The notes under the pieces: model-generated | The model's input: only the letters and a program-made list of their open reading frames with translations | What the model was told of the DNA's origin: nothing | Database searches by the model: none | Part shown: in pieces, positions 26,305 to 35,360 of the stretch | Layout of the letters: the number at the start of each line of letters is the position of its first letter | Numbering within the stretch: position 1 is the stretch's first letter | Assembly (NCBI GenBank): GCA_017462035.1 | Contig: JAFTRY010000006.1 | Location: 1-64,000 of the forward strand | Reading direction: 5' to 3' | DNA: 64,000 bases | DNA from: Clostridia bacterium | Lineage (GTDB): Bacteria; Bacillota; Clostridia; Oscillospirales; CAG-272 | Translations under genes and position numbers: made by a program

Positions 26305-27312
26305 TTACCATATCTGAGTGGGATAACCATACCATTCCGGAGAAGTAAATCCGGTGGCTCCTTCATGATAGTACACTGTAAAATTAACATTATACGGTTC
26401 CCAAACGCCTGAAATAGAATCTGAATATTCAAAGGTTGCAGGCGCATTGCCATCGAACATGATTTTTCTCAACCCGCTGCACATATTGAAATCCATTTCC
26501 GTAACAAATTCTACAGTCTTGGGAATTACAATTTTTTTTAATTTTGGATTGTTAACAAATGCTTTATGCCCTATTTTAACAAGTCCCTCATTCAGAGCGA
26601 CGGATTCAAGGTTCGGGCAAGCAGCAAAAGTGGAAATGCCTATTTCTTTTACAGAAGACGGTAGTACAAGTTGTTCTATTTTCGTACATGCGAAGGAGCC
26701 GTATCCACCGATTTTCTCAATACCGTCTTCAAAAATTACCGTTTCAAGTCCTGCGCCGTCAAACGCTTGATCACCGATTGTTTTTGTTGACGCAGGAATT
26801 GTTATACGTTTGAGTTGCGTACATCCTTGAAAGGAAGCAGCTCCTATTGTAATCAGGGTGTTTGGAAGGGTAATGTTAGCAAGGGAGGAACATCCCATAA
26901 AAGCCTCGGTGCCTATGACGGAGAGATTTTGAGATAAGTTAACAGTTTGAAGAGAAGTATTATAAGCAAAGCCACGATATTCAATTTCTGTTATGGAATC
27001 GGGCATATCCACAGATTGTATATCTTTGCCTTGGAAGGCGTGTTTTCCAATGCAAGTTACGATTTTATTTGCAATTCTTTCCGGAATCGTGACATTTATT
27101 TCGTTACCTATGTACTTTGTAATGGTTATTCCGTCATTGTCGTTTTCTTCGTATTCAAAATTTTGAGTAGGATTTTCTTGCTGAAGCGTTTCGCTATTTT
27201 GCGTATCTGAAATTTGTGATTCTTCAACGGTGGTATTGGATTTATTTTTGCACCCGGCTAACTGCATTGAAATTAGAATCAATGCCAAAAACAGACATGC
27301 GGATTTTTTCAT
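26305..27312 (-). CDS. BspA-type leucine-rich repeat lipoprotein
   Basis: 335 residues from the ATG at 27312, which has GGAGGAG upstream. The N-terminus MKKSACLFLALILISMQLAGCK is a lipoprotein signal with lipobox LAGC (Cys at about 21). After a Ser/Thr/Gln-rich linker come about nine LRR_5 repeats of the Treponema BspA type (for example IPERIANKIVTCIGKHAFQG, LPNTLITIGAASFQGC, LPSSVKEIGISTFAAC). The end (EWYGYPTQIW) is a capping motif. Such proteins are surface-anchored and bind host or bacterial ligands. The composition is AT-rich like the 3' part of the convergent neighbour. Confidence 0.86.
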   Translation of the reverse strand: MKKSACLFLALILISMQLAGCKNKSNTTVEESQISDTQNSETLQQENPTQNFEYEENDNDGITITKYIGNEINVTIPERIANKIVTCIGKHAFQGKDIQSVDMPDSITEIEYRGFAYNTSLQTVNLSQNLSVIGTEAFMGCSSLANITLPNTLITIGAASFQGCTQLKRITIPASTKTIGDQAFDGAGLETVIFEDGIEKIGGYGSFACTKIEQLVLPSSVKEIGISTFAACPNLESVALNEGLVKIGHKAFVNNPKLKKIVIPKTVEFVTEMDFNMCSGLRKIMFDGNAPATFEYSDSISGVWEPYNVNFTVYYHEGATGFTSPEWYGYPTQIW

Positions 27313-27437
27313 TCGGACTCCTCCAATCATAGATAGTATACATTGGTATTATACAGGAAATTTATGGGTTTGTCAATATAAGAGCAGTTAAATTATGGGG
27401 GACTAGGGTATGAAGAACACGTCCATAAGCCATGGGG

Positions 27438-27479
27438 CGGGGCTTGCGTTATGTAAACTTACAACAGACAAGCCGCGCT
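27438..27479 (+). repeat. Imperfect inverted repeat upstream of a promoter
   Basis: GCGGGGCTTG and CAAGCCGCGC pair with one mismatch and end directly at the -35 box. The arms flank an AT-rich loop containing GTAAACTTAC. Confidence 0.4.
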
Positions 27480-27535
27480 TGACAAACCAGGAAGAAAATG
27501 GTACAATTAACTCAGTAGCGACGCTCTCAACGAGG
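27476..27535 (+). repeat. Copied fragment of the Ig-like protein gene
   Basis: 26 consecutive bases starting CTTGACAAACC (27479-27504) are identical to 24372-24397 inside the Ig-like gene, and the flanks stay similar. Translated, both copies give KxxLTNQEENGxxNSV. The rest of the homologous gene is missing here, so this is a relic. Confidence 0.7.
27480..27508 (+). promoter_or_regulatory. Consensus promoter inside the copied fragment
   Basis: TTGACA (27480-27485), 17-bp spacer, TACAAT (27503-27508). In the parent gene the -10 position reads TATACT. It is suitably placed to drive the broken membrane gene starting at 27660. Confidence 0.65.
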
Positions 27536-27659
27536 ATACGGTGGTTCATGGTTCGGAAAAATTCAATATATACGTAATAATCTAACTCTTTTTGTCAGAA
27601 GTATACATCTTAAACAAGGTGTTTGAATATTTGAATGAATGATTGAAGTAGGAGGAAAT

Positions 27660-28089
27660 ATGACACGTTTACGAAAACTTAGACCCCATTTGATTTTTTT
27701 GCTTGTTCATTTCTCCTTATGACTTTTTATACCCTCCTTTGTCAAGACTTTGTCGTAGATTTTTTTGAGGATTTATTTGATATAGATGGCATTGGCTATG
27801 CAGCCACAATGACAATCTTCCTTATAGTTATTTATGTTCTCTGGTCAGTGATTGGGGGAATTTTGTACTATAAGTGGACCCGCCGCATCATCCTTCCCAA
27901 TTTGACATCTTTTGTGGGGTATTTGGCATCATTAATTATTTGTGAACTTTCAGATGATCTATTAGATCCGACATACTCTCATGGGAACTTATTGTGGAGA
28001 AAATCTGTTGGGCTTTAATGCTGTCCATATTGCCGCTTCTTGTATCTGTGATTACAATGCTTGTGTCGAAACATTTGAAAAAAATATGA
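27660..28089 (+). pseudogene. Frameshifted small membrane protein gene
   Basis: A well-formed start (AGGAGG, ATG at 27660) opens MTRLRKLRPHLIFLLVHFSL and stops at 27718-27720. A second frame begins at the overlapping ATG 27719 (MTFYTLLCQDFVVDFFEDLF) and carries two helices. A third frame from about 27980 (WELIVEKICWALMLSILPLL) adds a last helix and a basic end, KHLKKI. Joined, the three give a plausible 140-residue protein with four helices. Two frameshifts have broken it, unless they are assembly errors. I do not recognise the family. Confidence 0.55.
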
Positions 28090-28196
28090 AGAACCAAAAG
28101 TGTAAGAGCCGGATGAAAAAGAGATTGCGTAATTGGGCTAATATTTCCTCGCATTAACAAAACAAAATTGTTCATCATGATTTTTGAAAAACTTGT

Positions 28197-28232
28197 CTCT
28201 CGCTCACGGAGAACCGTGAGCGAGAGGTTTTT
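28197..28232 (+). terminator. Intrinsic terminator
   Basis: A 13-bp perfect stem, CTCTCGCTCACGG and its complement, with an AGAA loop, followed by GTTTTT. Confidence 0.88.
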
Positions 28233-28288
28233 AAGAAGCTGAAAAGGGATTCCTTCGATAAAAAATATCTGTTTTTTTAGTACAGCTA

Positions 28289-28317
28289 TTGACAAGAGGA
28301 TGGAAATGTGGTACAAT
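28289..28317 (+). promoter_or_regulatory. Sigma-A promoter of the pyr operon
   Basis: TTGACA (28289-28294), 17-bp spacer, TACAAT (28312-28317). Confidence 0.9.
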
Positions 28318-28323
28318 ACTTAA

Positions 28324-28446
28324 GGTGAATCTTTAAGCGATACAGAGATATCGGTAAGATCGTTTTATGGAATAGCATGAATCCGAGCGGCGTATGCCGT
28401 ATTGGGTCTTTTTGTGGAACGGTCTTGCTCAGGCAAGACTTTTTTT
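28324..28446 (+). promoter_or_regulatory. pyr leader with attenuator terminator
   Basis: The 158-base untranslated leader holds GTCTTGC (28422-28428) paired with GCAAGAC (28433-28439) and a run of seven T, a terminator placed before pyrR. This is the arrangement of PyrR-controlled attenuation, in which UMP-bound PyrR favours termination. An upstream CGGCGTATGCCG hairpin (28388-28399) may belong to the PyrR-binding element. The usual conserved PyrR loop is not obvious. Confidence 0.7.
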
Positions 28447-28481
28447 CTTGCCAAATAACCCGTAGAAAGGCTGGGAGCAGC

Positions 28482-29057
28482 ATGAAGCGCAAGGCGTTGA
28501 TTATGGATGAAGCCGCCATTGACCGTGCCATAGCGAGGATCACTCATGAGGTGATCGAGCGAAATCGCGGGGCTGAGGAGCTCTGCTTACTCGGTATTCG
28601 CCGTCGAGGCGTTCCTTTGGCTCATCGGTTGGCTGACAATATTCAAAAATTCGAGGGAGTTTCCGTTCCTGTCTGGCATCTGGACGTTACCCTGCATCGG
28701 GATGATCGTTCGGAGCGAGAACGACAGGCTGTCGGCGCGTTTTGTCGGCTCCCTATAGACATACAGGAGAAAACCGTCATTCTGGTGGATGACGTGCTTT
28801 ACACCGGACGTACGGCACGAGCAGCCTTGGAGGCGGTGTTCGCCAACGGGCGTCCGAGGTCGGTTCAGCTGGCGGTTTTGGTTGACCGTGGGCATCGTGA
28901 GCTTCCGATCCGACCTGACTACGTGGGAAAAAACGTACCCACCGCTAAGAGTGAATTGGTGGCGGTTGCCGTGAAGGAAGTTGACGGAGAGAACGGTGTG
29001 TTTATTTGTGACCGTGATTTCCAGGATGAAAATGAAAAAGAATGGGAGAAGAAATGA
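28482..29057 (+). CDS. pyrR: Bifunctional pyr operon regulator / uracil phosphoribosyltransferase
   Basis: 191 residues from the ATG at 28482, which has GGGAG upstream; a longer frame starts inside the attenuator and is rejected. It opens MKRKALIMDEAAIDRAIARI. LLGIRRRGVPLAHRLA and the PRPP-binding signature VILVDDVLYTGRTARAA are the family hallmarks, and VLVDRGHRELPIRPDYVGKNVPT closes the core. PyrR binds pyr mRNA leaders in response to UMP and also makes UMP from uracil. It is the first gene of the operon, and its stop overlaps the pyrC start. Confidence 0.95.
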   Translation: MKRKALIMDEAAIDRAIARITHEVIERNRGAEELCLLGIRRRGVPLAHRLADNIQKFEGVSVPVWHLDVTLHRDDRSERERQAVGAFCRLPIDIQEKTVILVDDVLYTGRTARAALEAVFANGRPRSVQLAVLVDRGHRELPIRPDYVGKNVPTAKSELVAVAVKEVDGENGVFICDRDFQDENEKEWEKK

Positions 29058-30268
29058 TGAGTCAGGTGATGAAGCAACAGATGAACAATATTGTGGGCGC
29101 TGTATCCGGCACTGTGTTTTCTTCCGATGATGCGAAGGCTTTTTTCCATTCCCCTGAATACGTGGTTTTCCCCGGCTTTTGTGATGTGCACGTGCATTTT
29201 CGTGAGCCGGGCTTTTCTTATAAGGAGAGCATTCGTACTGGCAGTATGGCGGCGGCGCGGGGTGGCTACACCGCGGTCTGCACCATGCCCAATCTGAAGC
29301 CGGTACCCGATTCTCCCGAGCATCTTGCCGTGCAGGCAGAGCTGATCCGTCGGGACGGATTGATCCGCATTTATCCTTACGGAGCCATCACCAAGATGGA
29401 GATGGGGTTGGATCGAGTGGACATGGAGTCCATCGCGGGAGGCGTGATTGGATTTTCGGATGACGGACGGGGGGTTCAGGACGAGGACATGATGCGATCC
29501 GCCATGGAGGATGCCAAGCGGTTGGGAATGATCATTGCCGCTCACTGCGAGGACAACTCGCTTTTGCGTGGCGGATACATTCACGATGGAGAATACGCGC
29601 GGGCACACGGTCACCGCGGGATCTGTTCGGAGAGCGAATACGGTCCCATTGCCCGAGATCTGAGGCTTGCTGAGGAGACGGGGTGCGCTTATCACGTCTG
29701 CCACATCTCTACCAAGGAGAGTGTGGAGCTGATTCGTCAAGCCAAGAAGCGAGGCGTGGACGTGACCTGTGAGACTGCTCCCCACTATCTGGTTCTGGAT
29801 GACAGTTATCTGCGGGAGGAGGGACGTTTCAAAATGAATCCGCCTTTGCGGAGCCGCGAGGACCGAGAGGCTTTGGTGGAGGGGATTTTGGATGGGACCA
29901 TCGACATGATCGCTACCGACCACGCGCCCCACTCCGACGAGGAGAAGGGAATGGGGCTTGAAAAGAGTCCTTTTGGTATCGTGGGTCTGGAGACGGCGTT
30001 CCCTGTGATGTACACCCACTTTGTAAAAACGGGACTTCTATCCTTGGAGAAGCTGATCGATCTTCTCGCCAACAATCCGAGAAAGCGTTTCCACATTCCG
30101 TTGGGGAACGATTTTACGGTATGGCGTTTGGAACAGAGCTTCCGTGTGAATCCCAAGGAGTTCCGTTCCATGGGACACGCCACGCCTTTTGAGGGCGACG
30201 AGTTATACGGAGTATGCATGATGACAGCGGTGAACGGAAAAACTGTATACCGTTCGGATAAGCAATGA
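29057..30268 (+). CDS. pyrC: Dihydroorotase
   Basis: 403 residues. The ATG at 29057 overlaps the pyrR stop (TGATG) and is 8 bases after GGGAG; ATG 29054 is a close alternative. GFCDVHVHFREPGFSYKE contains the metal-binding HxH. MIIAAHCEDNSL, YHVCHISTKES and DMIATDHAPHSDEEK hold the other metal and catalytic residues. The enzyme cyclises carbamoyl-aspartate to dihydroorotate, the third step of pyrimidine synthesis. Confidence 0.93.
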   Translation: MSQVMKQQMNNIVGAVSGTVFSSDDAKAFFHSPEYVVFPGFCDVHVHFREPGFSYKESIRTGSMAAARGGYTAVCTMPNLKPVPDSPEHLAVQAELIRRDGLIRIYPYGAITKMEMGLDRVDMESIAGGVIGFSDDGRGVQDEDMMRSAMEDAKRLGMIIAAHCEDNSLLRGGYIHDGEYARAHGHRGICSESEYGPIARDLRLAEETGCAYHVCHISTKESVELIRQAKKRGVDVTCETAPHYLVLDDSYLREEGRFKMNPPLRSREDREALVEGILDGTIDMIATDHAPHSDEEKGMGLEKSPFGIVGLETAFPVMYTHFVKTGLLSLEKLIDLLANNPRKRFHIPLGNDFTVWRLEQSFRVNPKEFRSMGHATPFEGDELYGVCMMTAVNGKTVYRSDKQ

Positions 30269-30303
30269 AAAATTAAAAGCGAGAGCTTTTGGAGGAAATA
30301 AAA

Positions 30304-33300
30304 ATGGCTAAGAGAAAAGATTTAAAGAAGATTTTGATTATCGGCTCCGGACCTATCGTCATTGGACAGGCGGCGGAATTTGACTATGCGGGAACCCAGG
30401 CATGTCTGGCACTCAAGGAGGAGGGCTACGAGGTTGTGCTCGTGAACTCCAACCCTGCAACCATCATGACCGACACCACCATTGCGGACAAGGTTTACAT
30501 GGAGCCTCTGACTTTAGAATATATCGCGAAGATTCTTCGCTACGAGAGACCTGATGCTATCGTTCCCGGAATCGGCGGACAGACCGGCTTGAATCTTGCC
30601 ATGCAGCTGGAAAAGAAGGGGATTCTGAAGGAATGCCGTGTAGAGCTGTTGGGAACCAGCAGTGAGAGTATTGAGCGTGCGGAGGACCGTGAGCTCTTTA
30701 AGGAAATGTGTATGTCTATCGGTGAGCCCACCATTCCCTCGGAGATCACCTACAGCTTGGAGGAAGCGCGAAAAGCGGCGAAGGAGATCGGATATCCTGT
30801 GGTGCTACGTCCTGCCTTTACCCTGGGTGGAACCGGCGGTGGTTTCGCAAACAACGAGGAGGAGCTGATCGAGATTGGGCGAAATGCTTTTAAGCTTTCT
30901 CCTGTTCACCAGGTTCTGATTGAGAAGAGCGTTAAGGGCTACAAGGAGATCGAATTCGAGGTGATGCGCGATTCCAAGGATAACGCCATTACCATTTGCG
31001 GAATGGAGAACGTTGACCCTGTCGGTGTGCACACCGGTGACTCCATTGTGGTGGCTCCCATTATGACTCTGAACGATCATGATCTGAAAATGCTGAACGA
31101 CAGCGCGATTCGGATCATTCGTGAGTTGAAGATCGAGGGTGGATGCAACGTACAGTTTGCTTTGAGCCCCGATTTCTCCGACTACTATCTGATCGAGGTA
31201 AATCCCCGTGTGTCCCGTTCCTCCGCTTTGGCTTCTAAGGCCAGCGGATATCCCATTGCCCGTGTGACTGCCAAGATCGCTGTGGGCATGACCTTGGATG
31301 AGATTCAAATTGCCAACGCTACCGCTGCCATTGAGCCGAGATTGGATTATGTGGTTGCTAAGTTCCCCCGGTTCCCCTTTGACAAGTTCTCCTCCGCCTC
31401 CAACGTACTGGGGACCCAGATGAAGGCGACCGGCGAGGTTATGGGAATCGGATCCAATCTGGAAGAGTGTATGTTAAAGTCGGTTCGTTCCTTGGAGATC
31501 GGCGTATGCCACCTGTATATGCCCAAGTTTGAGAAGATGGACGAGGAGACATTGAAGGAATACTTGAAGGAATTCAAGGATGACAACATTTTTGCTGTGA
31601 CCGAGCTGCTTCGCCGCGGTATGACCGTGGCAGAGCTTCACGAGAGAACGAAGATCACGTCTTACTTCTTGGAGTCTATTCTTTCCATTGTTGAGATGGA
31701 AAAGAAGCTGGCATCCTCCGTGGGTGACGTAGCGGCGCTGGGTGAGGCGAAGAAGATGGGCTTCTGCGACAAGTTCATTGCCAAGCTTTGGGGATGGAAG
31801 GAGCTTGATGTTTGCGCACTCCGTAAGGACAACGGTATTGTACCGGTATTCCGCATGGTAGATACCCTGCATACCGGCGCGTACATCCCCTATCTGTACT
31901 CCTCTTACACGGGAGAGAATGATTCCCGTCTGACGGAAAAGAAGAAGATGTTGGTTTTGGGCGCGGGTCCCATCCGTATCGGGCAGGGTGTGGAATTTGA
32001 TTACTCCACCGTACACGCCGTGACCACCATTCGGAAGTCCGGCTATGAAGCCATTATTATCAATAACAACCCCGAAACGGTTTCTACGGACTATACTACT
32101 TCTGACAAGCTTTACTTCGAGCCTCTGACTCCCGAGGACGTGATGAGCATTGTGGACTTCGAGAAGCCTGAGGGCGTGATTGCTTCTTTGGGCGGTCAGA
32201 CCGCCATCAATCTGGCTGAGCCTCTGATGATGAGAGGGGTGGAGATCACGGGAACCGACTGCGCCGCTATTGAGCGCGCTGAGAACCGCGACAGCTTCGA
32301 GAAGATCCTTCGTCAGCTGAACATTCCTCAGCCTCAGGGTAAGGCGGTGACCAACATTGAGGACGGCGTTGCAGCCGCGGCATCCATTGGTTATCCCGTT
32401 CTGGTACGTCCCAGCTTTGTTTTGGGCGGACGTGCTATGCAGATCGTTGCCAACGAGGATCAGCTGCGCCATTATTTGAAGACTGCTGTTGAAATCGACG
32501 AGGACCGTCCTGTTCTGGTTGACAAGTATATCATTGGCAAAGAGGTGGAGGTAGACGCCATCTGTGACGGACGGGACGTTTTCGTGCCCGGTATCATGGA
32601 GCTGGTTGAGCGGACCGGCGTACACTCGGGAGACTCCATCAGTGTATATCCTTCCTTTAGCATTTCCGACAAGGTGAAGGGAACCATTCTGGGCTACGCC
32701 AAGAAGCTGGGTCTGGGAATCGGTATTCGCGGGTTATTCAACATCCAATTTATCGTGGACAAGGACGAAAGGGTGTTTATCATTGAGGTAAATCCCCGTT
32801 CCTCCAGAACCGTCCCCTTCCTGTCCAAGGCTACGGGGTACAGTCTGGCGGACATTGCTACTGAGGTCATTCTGGGCAAGAGCCTCAAGGAGCAGGGAAT
32901 CTTTGACATTTACCCCGAGGAGAAGAAGAGATGGTATGTAAAGGTACCTGTATTCTCCTTCAACAAGATTCGGGGATTGGATGCCTACTTGTCTCCTGAG
33001 ATGAAGTCTACCGGCGAAGCTATCGGCTATGATGACAAGCTGAATCGCGCGCTGTACAAGGCTCTTCAAGCATCGGGTATGCACTTGCAGAATTATGGTA
33101 CCGTATTCGTGACCATCGCGGACAAGGACAAAGAGGAGGCTCTTCCTCTGATTCGCCGCTTCTACAATCTCGGTTTCAATATTGAAGCCACAGAGGGAAC
33201 CGCTCAATTCTTGAAGAACAACGGAATTCGCACCCACGTTCTGGAGAAGATCGAGACGGGAAGCAACGAAATTCAAGATTCTATTCGCCAGGGACACATT

Positions 33301-33477
33301 GCCTACGTGATCAACACCAGTGACTTACAGTGTGTGAATCAGCTGAGTGATGGCAGACAAATTCGTGCTTGGGCGATTGAGTCGGGCGTGACCCTCTTCT
33401 CCTCCCTGGATACCGTTCGGGTCCTCCTGGACGTTCTGGAGGAGACGACCCTTTGCATCTCCACCATTGACGCGTAA
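30304..33477 (+). CDS. carB: Carbamoyl-phosphate synthase large subunit
   Basis: 1057 residues from the ATG at 30304, which follows GGAGG. The two homologous synthetase halves are both intact: IIGSGPIVIGQAAEFDYAG starts the first and VLGAGPIRIGQGVEFDYST the second (near residue 550). ATP-grasp blocks PVVLRPAFTLGGTGGG and PVLVRPSFVLGGRAMQ, and EVNPRVSRSSAL and EVNPRSSRTVPF, are visible. A C-terminal MGS-like regulatory domain ends the protein. It makes carbamoyl phosphate from ammonia, bicarbonate and 2 ATP. The glutaminase subunit CarA is not adjacent. Confidence 0.97.
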   Translation: MAKRKDLKKILIIGSGPIVIGQAAEFDYAGTQACLALKEEGYEVVLVNSNPATIMTDTTIADKVYMEPLTLEYIAKILRYERPDAIVPGIGGQTGLNLAMQLEKKGILKECRVELLGTSSESIERAEDRELFKEMCMSIGEPTIPSEITYSLEEARKAAKEIGYPVVLRPAFTLGGTGGGFANNEEELIEIGRNAFKLSPVHQVLIEKSVKGYKEIEFEVMRDSKDNAITICGMENVDPVGVHTGDSIVVAPIMTLNDHDLKMLNDSAIRIIRELKIEGGCNVQFALSPDFSDYYLIEVNPRVSRSSALASKASGYPIARVTAKIAVGMTLDEIQIANATAAIEPRLDYVVAKFPRFPFDKFSSASNVLGTQMKATGEVMGIGSNLEECMLKSVRSLEIGVCHLYMPKFEKMDEETLKEYLKEFKDDNIFAVTELLRRGMTVAELHERTKITSYFLESILSIVEMEKKLASSVGDVAALGEAKKMGFCDKFIAKLWGWKELDVCALRKDNGIVPVFRMVDTLHTGAYIPYLYSSYTGENDSRLTEKKKMLVLGAGPIRIGQGVEFDYSTVHAVTTIRKSGYEAIIINNNPETVSTDYTTSDKLYFEPLTPEDVMSIVDFEKPEGVIASLGGQTAINLAEPLMMRGVEITGTDCAAIERAENRDSFEKILRQLNIPQPQGKAVTNIEDGVAAAASIGYPVLVRPSFVLGGRAMQIVANEDQLRHYLKTAVEIDEDRPVLVDKYIIGKEVEVDAICDGRDVFVPGIMELVERTGVHSGDSISVYPSFSISDKVKGTILGYAKKLGLGIGIRGLFNIQFIVDKDERVFIIEVNPRSSRTVPFLSKATGYSLADIATEVILGKSLKEQGIFDIYPEEKKRWYVKVPVFSFNKIRGLDAYLSPEMKSTGEAIGYDDKLNRALYKALQASGMHLQNYGTVFVTIADKDKEEALPLIRRFYNLGFNIEATEGTAQFLKNNGIRTHVLEKIETGSNEIQDSIRQGHIAYVINTSDLQCVNQLSDGRQIRAWAIESGVTLFSSLDTVRVLLDVLEETTLCISTIDA

Positions 33478-33504
33478 AAAGCATGAGGGCTGTTATATTT
33501 GGCA

Positions 33505-33666
33505 GGACCGAAAAAGTCCGAACCAATAAAAACGGCTTGACGAAGGCAAAAGGGAGGAAGGACGGTTCTGAGGTGGAAATCCTTTCGGATTTCAATTTGA
33601 ATCGGACTTTTCCTACCGCCGTTTCGGGGGCTCGACGTACCTTTGTACGCCTCACGCCCCCGAGAA
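33505..33666 (+). other. Folded intercistronic region between carB and pyrK
   Basis: The 243-base gap has no convincing gene. AAAAGTCCGA (33512-33521) can pair with TCGGACTTTT (33602-33611), enclosing GAAATCC-TTTC-GGATTTC (33576-33593). Next to it TTTCGGGGGC (33622-33631) pairs with GCCCCCGAGAA (33656-33666), enclosing CGTAC-CTTT-GTACG. No T-run follows, so it is not a simple terminator. It could be a processing, stability or regulatory element. Confidence 0.5.
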
Positions 33667-33720
33667 CGACGCTTCCCGCACAAATCTACCCAGCCCTATC
33701 AAAATTAATAAGGAGAAACC

Positions 33721-34461
33721 ATGAAACAAAGCATTTTTCAGATTGCCGAGAACGTGGCGCTGACGGACAGCGTCATGCGGATGCGCCTTTTGGGCGACAC
33801 CTCGGACATCACCCGTCCCGGTCAGTTTATCAATATCAAGCTGGATGGCTTGTATCTGCGCCGTCCTATCTCGGTCTACGACAGAGATGACGAGTCGGTG
33901 ACCATCATTTACAAGGTGGTGGGAAAGGGAACCGAGCAGATGCGCTCCATGTCCGTTGGCGAGTCCTTGGACGTATTGACGGGACTTGGCAACGGCTACG
34001 ACGTATCGGTGTCGGGAGACCGTCCTCTGCTCATCGGCGGAGGCGTGGGCGTACCCCCTCTGTATATGCTGGCAAAGCAGCTGATCCGTGAGGGGAAGCA
34101 GGTATCGGTGATCCTTGGCTTCAATACGAAGAGCGAGGTTTTCGGTGAGGAGGAGTTCCGCGGGCTGGGTGCTGAGGTCAGAGTCACCACCGTGGACGGA
34201 TCCTACGGAACCCGTGGATTTGTGACCAATGCTATGGACAGCTTGGATTATACTTATTTTTACACCTGCGGTCCCGAGCCCATGCTCCGTGCCGTATACA
34301 ACGCCACCGCCACCTCGGGTCAGTTCAGCTTTGAGGAGCGGATGGGCTGCGGCTTCGGTGCCTGTATGGGTTGCTCCTGCAAGACTTTATACGGCAATAA
34401 GCGGATCTGCAAGGATGGACCGGTGCTGACAAAGGAGGAGATCATATGGGAAGCGAAATGA
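33721..34461 (+). CDS. pyrK: Dihydroorotate dehydrogenase electron-transfer subunit
   Basis: 246 residues, with AAGGAG before the ATG. The FAD-binding domain has LDGLYLRRPISVYD (the RxYS-like motif). The NAD-binding domain has LLIGGGVGVPPLYMLAKQL. The [2Fe-2S] ligands are in GCGFGACMGCSCKT and the later Cys of RICKDGPV. PyrK passes electrons from dihydroorotate oxidation to NAD. It overlaps pyrD by 16 bases. Confidence 0.95.
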   Translation: MKQSIFQIAENVALTDSVMRMRLLGDTSDITRPGQFINIKLDGLYLRRPISVYDRDDESVTIIYKVVGKGTEQMRSMSVGESLDVLTGLGNGYDVSVSGDRPLLIGGGVGVPPLYMLAKQLIREGKQVSVILGFNTKSEVFGEEEFRGLGAEVRVTTVDGSYGTRGFVTNAMDSLDYTYFYTCGPEPMLRAVYNATATSGQFSFEERMGCGFGACMGCSCKTLYGNKRICKDGPVLTKEEIIWEAK

Positions 34462-35360
34462 AGGTAAATCTTTGCGGAATCGAGCTGGACAACCCCGTGA
34501 TCCCCGCCAGCGGAACATTTGGCTACGGCTATGAGTTTGCCGAGCTTTATGACATCAATCTTTTGGGAACCTTCTCCTTTAAGGGGACCACCAAGGATCC
34601 CCGATTCGGAAATCCCACCCCCCGTATTGCCGAGTGCTACGCGGGTATGATCAACGCCGTGGGTCTGCAGAACCCCGGGGTGGAGCGGGTGATCGCCGAG
34701 GAGCTTCCCAAGATGCGGAAGTGCTTCCACAAGAAGGTCATGGCGAACGTCAGCGGTTTTTCGGTGGAGGACTATGCTTACACCTGTCAGCGGCTGGACG
34801 GTTGCGAGGAGATCGGCTGGTTTGAGGTAAACGTCAGCTGCCCCAACGTACACGGCGGCGGCATGAGCTTCGGCACCTCTCCCGAGGCGGCGGCGCAGGT
34901 GGTAAGCACCGTGAAGAAGGTGACAAAGAAGCCCGTGATCGTGAAGCTCTCCCCCAACGTCACCGACATCGTCTCCATTGCCAAGGCGTGTGAGGCGGCA
35001 GGTGCGGACGGAATCAGTCTGATCAACACCATGCTGGGCATGCGGATCGATCTGCGGACGAGAAAGCCCGTGATCGCCAACAAGATGGGCGGATTTTCGG
35101 GTCCCGCCATTTTCCCTGTTGCCGTGAGAATGGTTTATCAAGTTGCGAATGCCGTGAAGATCCCCGTAGTGGGCATGGGCGGCGTCAGCTCGGCGGAGGA
35201 CGTAATCGAAATGATGCTGGCGGGTGCTACCGCCGTGGAGGTGGGAGCCGCCAATCTGGTGGACCCCTTCGTCTGCAAGAGTATCATCGGGGATCTGCCC
35301 CGCGTGATGGAACAGTACAAAATTAACTCGTTGAGTGAAATAATAGGAGGATGTAAGTAA
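34446..35360 (+). CDS. pyrD: Dihydroorotate dehydrogenase B catalytic subunit
   Basis: 304 residues. The ATG at 34446 has GGAGG upstream, inside the end of pyrK. FMN-barrel blocks are [35 protein letters not shown] (with the catalytic-type Cys of class 1B) and [29 protein letters not shown]-like segments. It oxidises dihydroorotate to orotate with PyrK as partner. Confidence 0.96.
   Translation: MGSEMKVNLCGIELDNPVIPASGTFGYGYEFAELYDINLLGTFSFKGTTKDPRFGNPTPRIAECYAGMINAVGLQNPGVERVIAEELPKMRKCFHKKVMANVSGFSVEDYAYTCQRLDGCEEIGWFEVNVSCPNVHGGGMSFGTSPEAAAQVVSTVKKVTKKPVIVKLSPNVTDIVSIAKACEAAGADGISLINTMLGMRIDLRTRKPVIANKMGGFSGPAIFPVAVRMVYQVANAVKIPVVGMGGVSSAEDVIEMMLAGATAVEVGAANLVDPFVCKSIIGDLPRVMEQYKINSLSEIIGGCK

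Noticed and set aside
28020-28200. Possible tRNA-like folding in the AT-rich gap
   Set aside because: No acceptor stem, T-loop or anticodon arm can be assembled.
33483-33890. A 135-codon frame between carB and pyrK
   Set aside because: It runs into pyrK in another frame, has no ribosome site and crosses the folded region.
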